Notes under the pieces: model-generated | Told to the model about the DNA's origin: nothing | Database searches by the model: none | Seen by the model: only the letters and a program-made list of their open reading frames with translations | Translations under genes and position numbers: made by a program | Part shown: positions 1 through 9,412 of the stretch, in pieces | Numbering within the stretch: the first letter of the stretch is position 1 | Layout of the letters: each line of letters begins with the position of its first letter | Assembly (NCBI GenBank): GCA_037176905.1 | Contig: JBBBWG010003292.1 | Coordinates: forward strand, 1-31,666 | Direction: 5' to 3' | DNA: 31,666 nucleotides | DNA from: Azolla pinnata | Taxonomy: Eukaryota > Streptophyta > Polypodiopsida > Salviniales > Salviniaceae

Positions 1-81
1 GACCTTTTCACGAAGGCTCTGCCTAGGGAGAAGTTTGAAGCTTTTCGCAAAGCTTTGGGCTTACTTCCTTTTGTGGATTGA
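1..81 (+). pseudogene. Ty1/copia Pol, C-terminal end of RNase H (partial)
   Basis: The window opens in frame 1 with 26 codons that end in TGA at 79-81. The peptide contains DLFTKALPREKFEAFRKALG, the classic last stretch of plant Ty1/copia polyproteins just after the RNase H domain. A polypurine tract and an LTR follow at the expected distance, so this is the 3' end of a plus-strand copia element whose body lies left of the window. No break is visible in this short piece, so whether the whole element is intact cannot be judged. Confidence 0.85.
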
Positions 82-155
82 TAACTATCCACATAGCTTG
101 GCACACCCTTATACACATATGTGCCACGTTTTATCTTCTTCACAGGTTCACTCCC

Positions 156-163
156 AGGGGGGA
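156..163 (+). other. Polypurine tract of the left copia element
   Basis: The run AGGGGGGA lies two bases before a TGTTGGA start, as expected for the plus-strand primer of an LTR retrotransposon. It fixes the element's orientation and the LTR's left edge at 166. Confidence 0.75.
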
Positions 164-165
164 TT

Positions 166-394
166 TGTTGGATTTTATGGTAGTGAACTGTGAACATTAG
201 TTGGATTTTATGGTAGTTAACTGTGAACATTAGGTTCACATATTACATTTCATGTTTAGGCCACATATAGGCCATACTATCTTTTTCTGAAAATAGTTTT
301 TCTACTCTTTTACTGCTTCACAGTCGTGTGCACCACTTACTCTTGTCTTGCGCATCTCATTCGTGCTGCACAGATTCACGCAGGAAATCCTTCA
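166..394 (+). mobile_element. 3' LTR of the left Ty1/copia element
   Basis: The LTR begins TGTTGGATTT directly after the polypurine tract, the usual 5' end of plant copia LTRs. The right edge is uncertain: CA dinucleotides at 370, 382 and 394 are all possible. The partner LTR and the left target-site copy lie outside the window, so neither the exact end nor a target-site duplication can be confirmed. The first 67 bases hold a 33-bp tandem duplication. Confidence 0.65.
167..232 (+). repeat. 33-bp tandem duplication inside the LTR
   Basis: Positions 167-199 and 200-232 are the same 33-base unit (beginning GTTGGATTTTATGGTAGT) with one mismatch, G at 184 versus T at 217. The duplication starts one base into the LTR, so it copies the LTR terminus itself. 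Confidence 0.9.
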
Positions 395-756
395 TTTTTC
401 AATCCTTGTATATCAGCCAACATTAATTTATAGTAATATTTGTTAAATGTGAAGTATTTTTTGGGCAAAAACAAACTCGGGCTTGGGTACTTTACACTAT
501 TAATATCAATTACATTGTCATCTATAATTTCTTTATTACTATCACTGTCACTTGATGATGAGGTCTCTGTATCAATTGACTCACTACTTCCACCATTTTT
601 ATCATAAAATGACAACCACTCGTCATATAAAGAATCGATATTCTCATTTGCTAATACACTCGGATCATCTTCATATGCAAAGGAGGTTGAGCATTGAGAT
701 GGACTCATGTTTAAGTCAAAGATTTTAGTTACCCTAAACCTAGAAAACCAAAACAA
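376..756 (-). CDS. Unrecognised minus-strand ORF, possibly a truncated 3' exon
   Basis: This open frame of 126 codons runs on the minus strand and I do not recognise it. The middle is acidic and serine-rich (SSSSDSDSNKE), preceded by SLYDEWLSFYDK and followed by the aromatic stretch YFTFNKYYYK. A good splice acceptor (TTGGTTTTCTAG on the minus strand, near 745) lies at the upstream end, so the frame may be a last exon rather than start at its Met. The stop falls at 376, in or next to the presumed right end of the copia LTR. The last few codons may therefore be LTR-derived, and the gene may have been cut by the insertion. It could also be a retroelement gag remnant or chance. Confidence 0.25.
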   Translation of the reverse strand: MFWFSRFRVTKIFDLNMSPSQCSTSFAYEDDPSVLANENIDSLYDEWLSFYDKNGGSSESIDTETSSSSDSDSNKEIIDDNVIDINSVKYPSPSLFLPKKYFTFNKYYYKLMLADIQGLKNEGFPA

Positions 757-1475
757 GCATTCATGAATACTATGCGATATACAACCTTAAACCCCCCCTA
801 AAAACAATAGTAATTTATAGATCATGTCTTATGCAAGAAAAGTAGCAATATATAATAATGCACAACAAAATATATTATAACTTGATTCAGGAATACATCG
901 AGCACTTTAGAAATCGATAATAAGCACAAACCCTAAACCTTAAAGTTTGGCGAATAAAAAATCGCAAACCTGAATAATAGAAGGCCCCGAATAGAAAGCC
1001 CCTGAATCTTTACTTGTACTTGTTACATGACCCTTAGAATATCATTTTCCATGAACAATCCTCTTATACTTGTAATCGCCTGAAACTGGTATTCCAAGAG
1101 CCTCACCTGCAACTGCATGATATATGTAAAAGATCAGAAAATTACTATGCATTCTTCTTAATACCACTCGAACGACTAATGAGCACGATTATCTTGCCCA
1201 TGTGATTAACACATTAGTGGTTATGATTTAAGTAACCTAATTACACTTATATGGTACTGATTGTATCCCAACGAGGCAAAACCACAAATGAGTTAAAATA
1301 CCATTTTATTGTAGTGGTCATTTTTGCATGCACATTCTTTTTGCAATTGTCATTCTTTTTCAAAAAACATAAAGACCCTAAACTCGATGTTCTTTCTTCC
1401 CGAGTGTTATGCATTTTAGAAATCATCAAAGATTAACAAAATTCTAAGTACCTGTTTCTTTCTAGTTCAAAGATT
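757..1475. other. Non-coding spacer
   Basis: AT-rich sequence without a convincing gene. One minus-strand stretch near 1047-1110 follows an acceptor-like TTGCAG and reads open for about 20 codons in two frames. It could be a downstream exon of the candidate exon at 1800-1925, but nothing in it is recognisable. Confidence 0.4.
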
Positions 1476-1745
1476 GGGGTTTCGAGGGGAAGAAGGCTCT
1501 GCAGCAACCTAAACCGGTTTGGGGATTAGGGTTTCGGGGGATCGAAGGCGCAAACGCTAAACCCTAAACCGGTTTAGGGATTAGGTTTTCGGGGGAGAAA
1601 AGGCTCAGCAGTAATGGAAACCAATTTAGGGATTCGCATAAGGGGGAGCGAAGACGCAACAACACGTTTTGGGGATTAGGGTTTCGAGGGAGCGAGGACG
1701 CAGCAGCGACATAAACCGGTTTAGGGGAGCGAAGCGGCAGGGGAA
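1476..1745 (+). repeat. Degenerate minisatellite of about 52 bp with telo-box-like core
   Basis: Five to six imperfect units follow the pattern GGGGATTAGGGTTTCG, then GGGAGCGAAGACGCAGCAG, then AAACCGGTTT. Units begin near 1476, 1521, 1576, 1627, 1671 and 1723, with spacing of about 45-55 bases. The unit joints carry CCCTAAACC / GGTTTAGGG, which resemble telo-boxes or interstitial telomere-like motifs. At 1562-1579 they form an 18-base perfect palindrome. Several short ORFs cross this block, but they are only readings of the repeat. Confidence 0.8.
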
Positions 1746-1752
1746 AGTGAAG

Positions 1753-1780
<28 letters not shown>
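1753..1780 (+). repeat. (GA)14 microsatellite
   Basis: About fourteen GA dinucleotides sit directly after the minisatellite. Such tracts are common in plant 5' leaders, but no transcript is proven here. Confidence 0.95.
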
Positions 1781-1785
<5 letters not shown>

Positions 1786-1799
1786 GAAGCAGCAATTAC

Positions 1800-1925
1800 C
1801 TCCTCGAGCCCATTTAAGAATGGCCTGCAGATAGTGACGAGGGGGACTCCCATGCACTTGCCGAGCCGGGGCGCAGCTGAGACAGTGCACGCGTTAGACA
1901 TCCAGAAAAAAGGATAATCAACCAT
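1800..1925 (-). other. Candidate first exon on the minus strand (weak)
   Basis: A minus-strand ATG at 1925 opens 42 codons, including RLGKCMGVPLVTICRPFLNG, up to a good donor (GAGGAG|GTAATT) at 1800/1799. The composition is more protein-like than the surrounding repeats. A possible acceptor is the TTGCAG near 1110. I do not recognise the protein and no complete gene can be assembled, so this is only a candidate exon. Confidence 0.2.
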
Positions 1926-2160
1926 GCCGAGGTGATGGACCACATGAATGCAACATGGGTGACCGCGTGATCACCGACCGATCGTAACACGTTTGTTTTA
2001 TTGATTCAAGAAAAAACTACCTAGTGGTGAAGTGGACTATTTAGCCCTCCCCAAATGGTCATTCCTTACTGGTTATCATTGGCCCCCTATTCTTTGTTTT
2101 ATAAACTTGAGAAGAAGCTACCTAATACTAAAGGGGATAAGGAATTAAAGACCGTAAGAT
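1926..2160. other. Spacer without visible gene
   Basis: No ORF, repeat or RNA signal that I can support. Confidence 0.4.
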
Positions 2161-2161
2161 G

Positions 2162-2230
2162 GTGCCCATGGCCTAATGGATAAGAAATTCTGTTGTTTGG
2201 ACGTGCAAGGCATTGTCCCATAAATGTGTG
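2162..2230 (+). pseudogene. tRNA-Arg(UCU)-like relic lacking the B box
   Basis: The segment TGGCCTAATGGATAAG is an exact A-box/D-arm match to plant tRNA-Arg(UCU), preceded by a near match to its 5' acceptor strand. Downstream, AGGCATTGT followed by CCCA resembles the tRNA variable loop and 3' T-stem, but the GGTTCGA B box between them is missing. This is a tRNA pseudogene or the head of a tRNA-derived SINE, not a working tRNA gene. Confidence 0.5.
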
Positions 2231-2368
2231 AAGTGTTCCTCGTCCATTCTATGTTTCATCCTATTGTTGACATGGCTGAGTCAATTAATGTAAAACGATC
2301 ACATTATATCAGATAAAAATCCCCTTTTGGGGAACATAATGAATCTAACATCTTTCTCTCTCTTTGAC

Positions 2369-2533
2369 TATATCTTTGATCATTGTTGCTCTCTCTCTCT
2401 CTCTTTGCAAAGCCATGGGTGGGGGTGAGGCCTTGAAGACGCATTAAAAACATTTATTTACTTAGAGAAAAAATCAACATTTTTTATTATATCTTTGATC
2501 ATTGTTGCTCTCTCTCTCTCTCTCTTTGCAAAG
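2369..2533 (+). repeat. Direct repeat of about 44 bp carrying a CT tract
   Basis: TATATCTTTGATCATTGTTG followed by a CT tract and TTTGCAAAG occurs at 2369-2412 and again at 2488-2533. The copies differ only in CT number and are separated by 75 bases. Confidence 0.9.
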
Positions 2534-3704
2534 TGTTCGTGATCTACTTTTTGACAAAACCAACATTAACGTTTGCGTGTATGATCACATCAAAGTTATG
2601 AAAATAGTCGTGTCAAAAGAGCGTTACATTTTAGACACATAGTAAAAAACAATTGATATGTCAAGGTCAAGTCAAAGTGATGCGTCAAACTCATATATAC
2701 CTTATAGTGGAATTGCTCCTCTAAATCTTTTATATATATTTGTTTAATACAATCATATTATTAAATTCTTGTTGAGGGGTAAGCCTATGTAAAGTAGAGT
2801 TTTTACTTGTTTCTTTTTTCATTTAATATCCATGGTAAAAATGTTAATTAATTCGATGTAGATCTTTCACTTCTATTCCATGGCATATCACATTAACTTT
2901 ATTTGTATGAAATACATATATATAAGATATACATGAAATCACACTTCCACATACTGAGATTTATTGTAAATTGACACTTGCAACCTTGTTTTCATGCATT
3001 TTTCTCTTTGGTGTGGTTGATTATTTTAAAGTTGAGGAACCAAAAGCACACCAATATGTTATTTTCTCCTACCATATAGTCTTCTTGACTTTAAAATTAC
3101 ATTTATGATGACTATACTTGTAAAGTGAATTAGTATGATGATCAAGATTGTTTGATTGATTTTGGCCCTTTAATAAAATCATTTATTTTACTCCAAAAAA
3201 TGTATGTTTTTCTGTTCTATTGCTCATATAAATGTTACAATTAATCACTAGCACATATCAATCTTAATTGTTGCGTTAAAAACATTTCTAGTTCAAGATC
3301 TTGTATGTCCATAAATGGATGGATAGACCTTTCACAAAATAGTCGTCCCAAAAAAATTAGAAATTTACATGATGCATGTGTTTGGACATTTATTATACAT
3401 TCATTTGTGCATACATCCTATATTATAGATACACAATTCATGATGCATTACTACATCCACTCTATTTTTTCTTAATTTATACATATAACACAATGACAAA
3501 CATATCCATGCATTTAGTTGTCCTTACATATGTTCATACATGCCTTCATTCATAATATGCAACTAATGCATCTACAAAATTAATTATATCTATAAAACCA
3601 TTACACTATCTATCTATCTATATATATATATTTATATATTTATCCATGCACTATAATTCATAATTATGTATGGATTCATACATATGTACATAATTGACCT
3701 CAAA
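2534..3704. other. AT-rich spacer with TATC/TA microsatellite
   Basis: There is no coding potential. The stretch is strongly AT-rich and holds a compound (TATC)n-(TA)n repeat at about 3608-3640. I see no recognisable transposon ends. Confidence 0.5.
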
Positions 3705-3769
3705 TTACAATGAAGTGATATCATACATATAGGCCTTTGTCACAACTTCTTCGTTGTGCTTTACAATGT

Positions 3770-3885
3770 TATCTTTATCGTCAATGTCTTTTGCTTTTTC
3801 TACTACTTCTTTTGCTACTACTATTGCTTCTTCCTCTTCTACTGTTATTGTTGCTGCCGTTGCTTCTTTTTCTGTTGTGGCTGTT
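3770..3885 (+). repeat. Imperfect TTC/TTG/CTA triplet tract
   Basis: Degenerate pyrimidine-rich triplets produce poly-Leu and poly-Ser readings on one strand and a Glu/Ala/Thr-rich 76-codon reading on the other. The composition is explained by the repeat, so I do not call a gene. Confidence 0.6.
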
Positions 3886-5157
3886 GATCTCTCTATCCCG
3901 GCCATCCTTTTCGAATCTGTATGTTTTTTTTGCATTAAATGTAGTGTGTTACGTAGTTTGTTAGGCTGAACCTAACATGCGAGGCAGTGGTGTTGCGCAG
4001 CCAGCCGCTGTCACTGTTGTAGGAGAAGGAGCTAGTGTCACCAGTGATGATTTGTAATGCATAGATGAGCATCAAAGCTTATATTGCGTGCACGCACTAG
4101 TAACTAGTGCAGACTTAGATTTGCATAATCATGTAATGAGTTAAGCTTAAGAATGTATGTACTTAGGGGCAGTCGAGGATCAAGAAATTCTACTACTACT
4201 GCTGCTATTGCGTGTTATGATCTGGATGACGATTCACATGTATGTCATTGAAATAAACAAGTAATAAGGTTCCAAGAAGGTGGGAGCAAGTAAATTTACT
4301 TATTATTTGTTTGAATGTAATCTAACTTTTGCACCATGGTAGCAAACGGTTTAGGTCCCCCGCGACAAAGCCTGACATATCATCCACTGCCCAATGCCCC
4401 CTCCAACTCCAAGAGGTTTACATACTAACTTCATCTACACCAACGCTAAATCTGAGGAGTTCAGTGGTATGATGTCGCAGAGCACGCGTTGTATGATTGA
4501 GACGAAGACGCCGAGCCTCTGAACTAGGAGAGATGGCAAAAAAAAAAGATATTAATGAAGAAATAGAGAATTGGCTAAGGGTTTTCTTTACAAAACGAAA
4601 GGTTACAAGATCGATTTCGGATAGCGCTCTAAGTTTCCCTATGGACCTCTGTTTCCCCCCCCAACTATATTGTGGATCAGGAGGCAGAAGCAGAGCTCTT
4701 TATTTGCTTTCAACAACTGTTTCTCAACCCACCGTGACTAGGCTAATATGCTTATCTTGAAAAAGACACGAGATTCTCGACAAATGCAGCAACTTGAACT
4801 AGCACCTCGGATGGTAAGTTTGACACTCCATCCTATGTGATCCATGAGGGCACATCAGCCGATTGATACCTGGAACCATGATGGCGACTGTTGTAACCGA
4901 ATGTACCTGCGATATTTCGCTACAAAAGACAATAGTAAACAGAACGTAGCAGAAAGAAGAAGTTATGGAAGTTTTTGTGTGGTGGCCTACAGACAACGGC
5001 GAAGACAAGGAGAGAAGTATTGAATATCTTAAGAGTATGGATAACAACGATATAAGGTCATACAACCTTGGTTATTCCATTTTATTACAAACATGACCAG
5101 CCCAAACGGACAGTATCAATATGCCTATTGTCTGGCCATATTCGACGACGAATCTTG
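3886..5157. other. Spacer with short unassigned ORFs
   Basis: Short ORFs exist at 4497-4760 (+) and 4799-5065 (-), but neither has a recognisable domain. The minus one ends in a Cys/His-containing tail (LMCPHGSHRMECQTYHPRC) that does not match a known finger spacing. No gene is called. Confidence 0.4.
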
Positions 5158-5283
5158 CTATTGAAAGCCATTATTCAGCTCTGTTCGTAACGGCGTCCTG
5201 TACATAGTTATGGTGCCACAAGCACGTGCTCCACGAATTGCGCCATCGAGCCGGCGAACGCTATTCAAAAGGCTATCATCCAT
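5158..5283 (-). CDS. Small unassigned ORF of 41 aa
   Basis: A minus-strand ATG at 5283 opens 41 codons to TAG at 5158-5160, and an in-frame stop lies five codons upstream. The peptide (including VRRLDGAIRGARACGTITMY) has a balanced composition with amphipathic Arg/Leu/Ala spacing and is not repeat-derived. It lies 320 bases upstream of, and divergent from, the gene at 5604. It may be a real small protein, an exon of an older gene, or chance; I do not recognise it. Confidence 0.2.
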   Translation of the reverse strand: MDDSLLNSVRRLDGAIRGARACGTITMYRTPLRTELNNGFQ

Positions 5284-5439
5284 GCTAGGCCTCCCTCCTC
5301 ATTTCTCGTTTTCTTCGACTTCTCCTCTAACAGCTTCATTAGTTTCGTGTAAATGTATGTTTTGTATACAGACTATATAACATGACAATACAAAATAAAA
5401 CTTTGCTGTGAAAACTACTCTTTACTTCTCCTTCTTTCA

Positions 5440-5545
5440 TCATCATCATCATCATATTCTTCTTCTTCTTCTGCTGATGCTTGTTGTTGTTGTTGTTCTT
5501 CTTCTTCTTCTTTAACAAACAACAAAAGAATATCAAGAGATGAGG

Positions 5546-5576
<31 letters not shown>

Positions 5577-5638
5577 TAACAAACAACAAAAGAATATCAA
5601 GAGATGAGGACTTCTTCTTCTTCTTCTTCTTCGCTACT
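5440..5638 (+). repeat. CTT/CAT/TTG microsatellites and a 64-bp tandem duplication
   Basis: Triplet tracts (CAT)n, (TTC)n and (TTG)n run from about 5438 to 5510. Two copies of a 64-bp unit follow: each begins TTTAACAAACAACAAAAG, contains GAGATGAGGAC and ends in a TTC run. The copies start at 5511 and 5575. The second copy contains the start codon of the gene at 5604. Confidence 0.9.
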
Positions 5639-6257
5639 TCGCTGCAGCCTTCGCTCTGTTCCATGGAACCTTCCCCCCCCCTCGCAATCCCTCCCCTGCG
5701 TCAGCCCATCCAAATGCATCACGCCCATCCGAAGCGGAAGCGGAAACGGAAGCAGCCGCCATGCTGACCCCTCCCCTTCTCCCAGCGACAAGGCGGCGCC
5801 AGGTGCCAAGCTATGGCGGAAAGAGCTCCTCGAGCAACAATTCAAAGAGGATGCCGTCGTCGTTGATGGCGGCAGGGTCTCCGCCGATGTCGATGACGAT
5901 CCCGAGGCGTTCTTCCTCGACGATCCTTCCTTCCTAGTCGAGCAAGAGATGATCAAGAGCGACGAGGCAACGCAGAGCCTGAAACGGGGTCGGAAGGCGC
6001 AAGATCCGCAGCGGAGCGACAAGGAAGGGAGCTTGCTAGGAAGCTTGGTGGAGAAGCTTCTCGTTGCGGATTTCTTCTTCATCATCTTCATCCTCCTCTG
6101 GTTTGTTGCTGGCCTAGCAGAGAAAGCTGCCTTCGATACATCTTCCCTCATTGATCTTTGGCTTCCTCTGTGGCCCCTGCTCTTCCAGCCTGCTCTTGGT
6201 TTCTTCATGGCAGGTGCCCTGTGGACTGCTGCTTCCAAATTCCTGTTTAGCAAGTAA
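5604..6257 (+). CDS. Putative plastid-targeted two-helix membrane protein (conserved plant unknown)
   Basis: A single open frame encodes 217 aa. Residues 1-60 are rich in Ser, Pro, Arg and Lys with almost no acidic residues, as in a chloroplast transit peptide. Residues 70-145 are polar and partly acidic (VSADVDDDPEAFFLDDPSF). Residues about 150-172 (LLVADFFFIIFILLWFVAGL) and 183-210 are hydrophobic and likely membrane helices. The C-terminal part has the look of an uncharacterised plant plastid protein family, but I cannot name it and give no function. The 5604 ATG is the first Met in frame. The Ser run at residues 4-10 is encoded by the TCT microsatellite. An upstream ATG at 5540, created by the 64-bp duplication, opens an overlapping out-of-frame ORF to 5767. 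Splicing at CAA|GTAAGC near 6255 is possible but not needed. Confidence 0.7.
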   Translation: MRTSSSSSSSLLRCSLRSVPWNLPPPSQSLPCVSPSKCITPIRSGSGNGSSRHADPSPSPSDKAAPGAKLWRKELLEQQFKEDAVVVDGGRVSADVDDDPEAFFLDDPSFLVEQEMIKSDEATQSLKRGRKAQDPQRSDKEGSLLGSLVEKLLVADFFFIIFILLWFVAGLAEKAAFDTSSLIDLWLPLWPLLFQPALGFFMAGALWTAASKFLFSK

Positions 6258-9200
6258 GCATTGCTCTTTCTTTTTGCTTCTCTATCGGATGACATCACAT
6301 CTAGAGTTGTACTTCCGATCGTTTCCTCCGTGGGTTTTGTTCGATTCTGAACTTATTGATCCATGTTCGAGGCTATGGTGGTGTTCTGTTTCTAGGGCTT
6401 TAGGGGAAATCCCTAGAAAAGCTGTTGTTAACTAAGGAAGAGGATAGCATGGTAGCTAAACAGAACTCTGTTATATCTCAATTTGTTGGAATCAGAATCG
6501 ATGAACCATCTGTTCTGTTTTTGTGTCTTGACGACGGAAACAGAACATGCTTCAATTTGTTCAGGAAGATAGTATTGTAAACCTGTTCAATTTGTTCAGA
6601 AAAGATAGAATTGTAAACCTTTCTTTGATGCTTTCCTCCGTCGATATTTCGATATTGATAGCCTATCACTTGGAAACACAAAATAGAAGCTGTATTTTCG
6701 TTTGCCCATGTATCTGCCCGAATCTGCATGTACTGTAGAATTTCCCAGAATCAAGTTACTTCGTATTTGGGTCCTAGTGAGTCTCCTCCTAATCTGTTCA
6801 GATAATGATTTAGCTGCCGCGTTCAACGTCATTGTCATGGCGTCCACATGATAATCATTATCGCAATACTTAGTGAGGTGAAAATCGATGTTTTACTTGT
6901 CCGACTTGTTCAGTGGCTCAATTTAGAAAATGCCATAAATTCCTTTGAAACAGCGAAATGAGTTATATTTTGAGAGGCTTATGATTCCCTTCCAGGACCG
7001 AGTTTCCTATATATCCTTCTATTCTGTTCTCAAATATTCTAATAACGCAAACTCGTGCCACACTTATCTGCAGAAATTATATCTTTGCAGAACTAGATCG
7101 TGCTTGGTGATACACTGATCGAGCAAATACATCTAGAAGTAAATGACTTGAATGCACACTTTGGTTTTCTAAGCAAAGGGTCTTGGAAATTTTCAGTTGA
7201 TAATTGATCCTAATGGTTAAACTTATTCACAACCTACGTACCTAACAATTCCTTGCCATGGCTTGATCAGTTTGGTTCAGTTTCAGTTTAATAGATGTGG
7301 GGCATCTTGTTTACATCTGCTGAATTGCAATGCATGTGGATAGCACAGAGGACGGATAGATGCTCAAATTTTGACATGAACTTGTCGGGTATTGATAAGT
7401 GAAGAGTTCCTTACATTTTACTTCTATTTGACATGACTTATATAGTCTCTCTTCCCATGACCTATACAATAGCATGGCTAACCTCAATTTCCAATTATGA
7501 GATGAAGCTCGGAGTTGTCCGATGGCAACTCTCAATTCACGTGCCAAACAGAAGCTTACAATATTTTGGTCACTGATCAATAACATCAAATTTTGAGAAC
7601 TATGTACAAACTGCTCCTTATGATAAGACATATTAGATGGGAGGGACTATATAGATGAATCCGTTTATTTTTGCTTGATCATTTTAGTTTGTTTCCCATG
7701 AGACATTAAATTTATGTATTGATCATGGTAGGATTTGAGTGAGGGTAAATTACAAATATATGGGGCAATCCTTGGAAACCAACTTACCATAAGGCTCTAA
7801 TAAGTCGGATTGGATGCATTAAGGACTTGTTATGCTAGTTAATTATTTGATTAATCAAATGTGCAAAAGATGAAATTCGTTGCTTTAAAAAGTGTATTTA
7901 CTAACATTTGGGGAAAAGCGAATTTCGTTAGACTAACTACATGTGGTACCCAATTGCTTATTATGGATGAGTTATATTAGCATCAGAACTGAAGGTGCCT
8001 CTGCTTGTAACAAGATGACCCGAAACTAGGGTGCATAAGGTATCAAAGAGCCTCCCTAACTATCACAAGTGTGCTTGATAACATTGGCTATCTATCGGTG
8101 ATAGAGGTGAATATCTCTTGGCTAGGCCATCTCTTGTCACTTGTATCATTTAGGATTTTCCCACTCATGTGTGGTGAATTAAGGTGTACATAATAAGCCA
8201 ACTACCCCAACTTGTAGTCTTGCCTCATCTCGTTTTGTAATGTCGAAGATAAAATAAAGTCAGGCAAAATGCGTCTTTCTAGCAATTGTTTAAAAGTCTG
8301 AATATTTTGAGAGAAACAAATTAATCTGCATCTACGAGCTGTCTCTTGGTCAATTAAGGCATCTGAACATAAAAATAGAATTCTTATAAAGCTCGTTTAT
8401 TCGGTGCTCATAAGTTTCTTGTCTTTTTATAGATAGCCACAAAGTTCAACATCCATGATTGCGCCATATAATTCAATGAACGTGTGAAGAATGAAAATGG
8501 TTTATTCGAATCCAAGGAGCGTCGTCCCTTACGCATGCCATTGTGTTTAAGCTTCGTTGTAGCAGAAACCCTTAAGCAAGGGCATGATTAAAGAGTAGAT
8601 GAAAGAGTGGAGGTAAACTATGTTGAAGGTCGAGTCCAAATTATCGATAATTTATGGATTGCGCAAATAAAAACATTGTATGTGTAGTCTCAAAATCGTT
8701 TAGTCCGATGGGTCCCTCATATGAACCATATGGGAAGTAGCATGCGGGTCCTTTCGAGCCTTAACCATCTTTGCATGTCATTTTATACTTCTATGGTAGC
8801 CACTTGTTCGGCTTAAAGGGATGTCTAGGGCCCATGGAATCTATAATTATTTTTGTGTCGTTTATTTCGGTGGAGTTAAACACGTATAATACCTTTGTTT
8901 CGATTCACTTTAAATACCATGTAGTATTGAGATGTCGCATTGAAGTCCACAAATAGAAAAAAGCCTCTTCTAAGACGTACTAGTAACCAAAATCATGTCA
9001 TTCCTTCGGGTGCTCTAAACAACAGAGAAGGCCCAGGATCCAATCGAACCTCTTTCCACCGCTAGCTTCGGAGGTTTGCAACAACACATGTTTGGTTGAT
9101 CTACATAAATCAAGCTATCCTCTCCACCTTACATATATCTCTGCTGTGTTTCATAGTTCTTCCAGCAATTCGTGTAGATCCCGAGGCTCTTTAAACCTAT

Positions 9201-9412
9201 GGACACTATCCATAATGCAAACTAGGCTTTTCTATGAAAATGTAGAGTGATCAGGAGTGTCTCTAGTCATTTACAACCATACATTTCAGGCATGTGTTAG
9301 ACTGTAAAATCGCTGGTGTAGTCTAAGCTTCAGGGTCATATGCATGGAAAAGCTCGACGTCTGGCACATAATTTCAACTTGCGAATTGGATTTAGAGGCA
9401 CAATCTGGCGTT
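6258..9412. other. Gene-poor spacer of 3.2 kb
   Basis: The first few hundred bases are probably the 3' UTR of the gene ending at 6257. Beyond that I see only scattered short ORFs (for example 7311-7631, minus) with no domain, and no LTRs, terminal inverted repeats or RNA genes. The last part, just below 9413, is likely the 3' UTR of the ORP gene. Confidence 0.5.

Noticed and set aside
1564-1943. Longer minus-strand ORFs across the GA tract and minisatellite
   Set aside because: Ser-Leu runs from the GA repeat and Pro/Leu from the minisatellite; only the short 1800-1925 stretch is kept as a weak exon candidate.
2162-2230. Functional tRNA-Arg gene
   Set aside because: The B box is absent and the anticodon stem does not pair.
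3705-3969. ORFs on both strands over the triplet tract
   Set aside because: Poly-Leu/Ser and Glu/Ala/Thr readings come from degenerate triplets; there is no domain.
4497-4760. 87-codon plus-strand ORF starting with an Arg run
   Set aside because: No recognisable domain; the start lies in a low-complexity GAC/GAG stretch.
6258-9412. Search for MITE or LTR ends in the long spacer
   Set aside because: A TGGGAGGGACTATATAG-like motif near 7637 suggested a MITE end, but no matching inverted repeat or target-site duplication was found.
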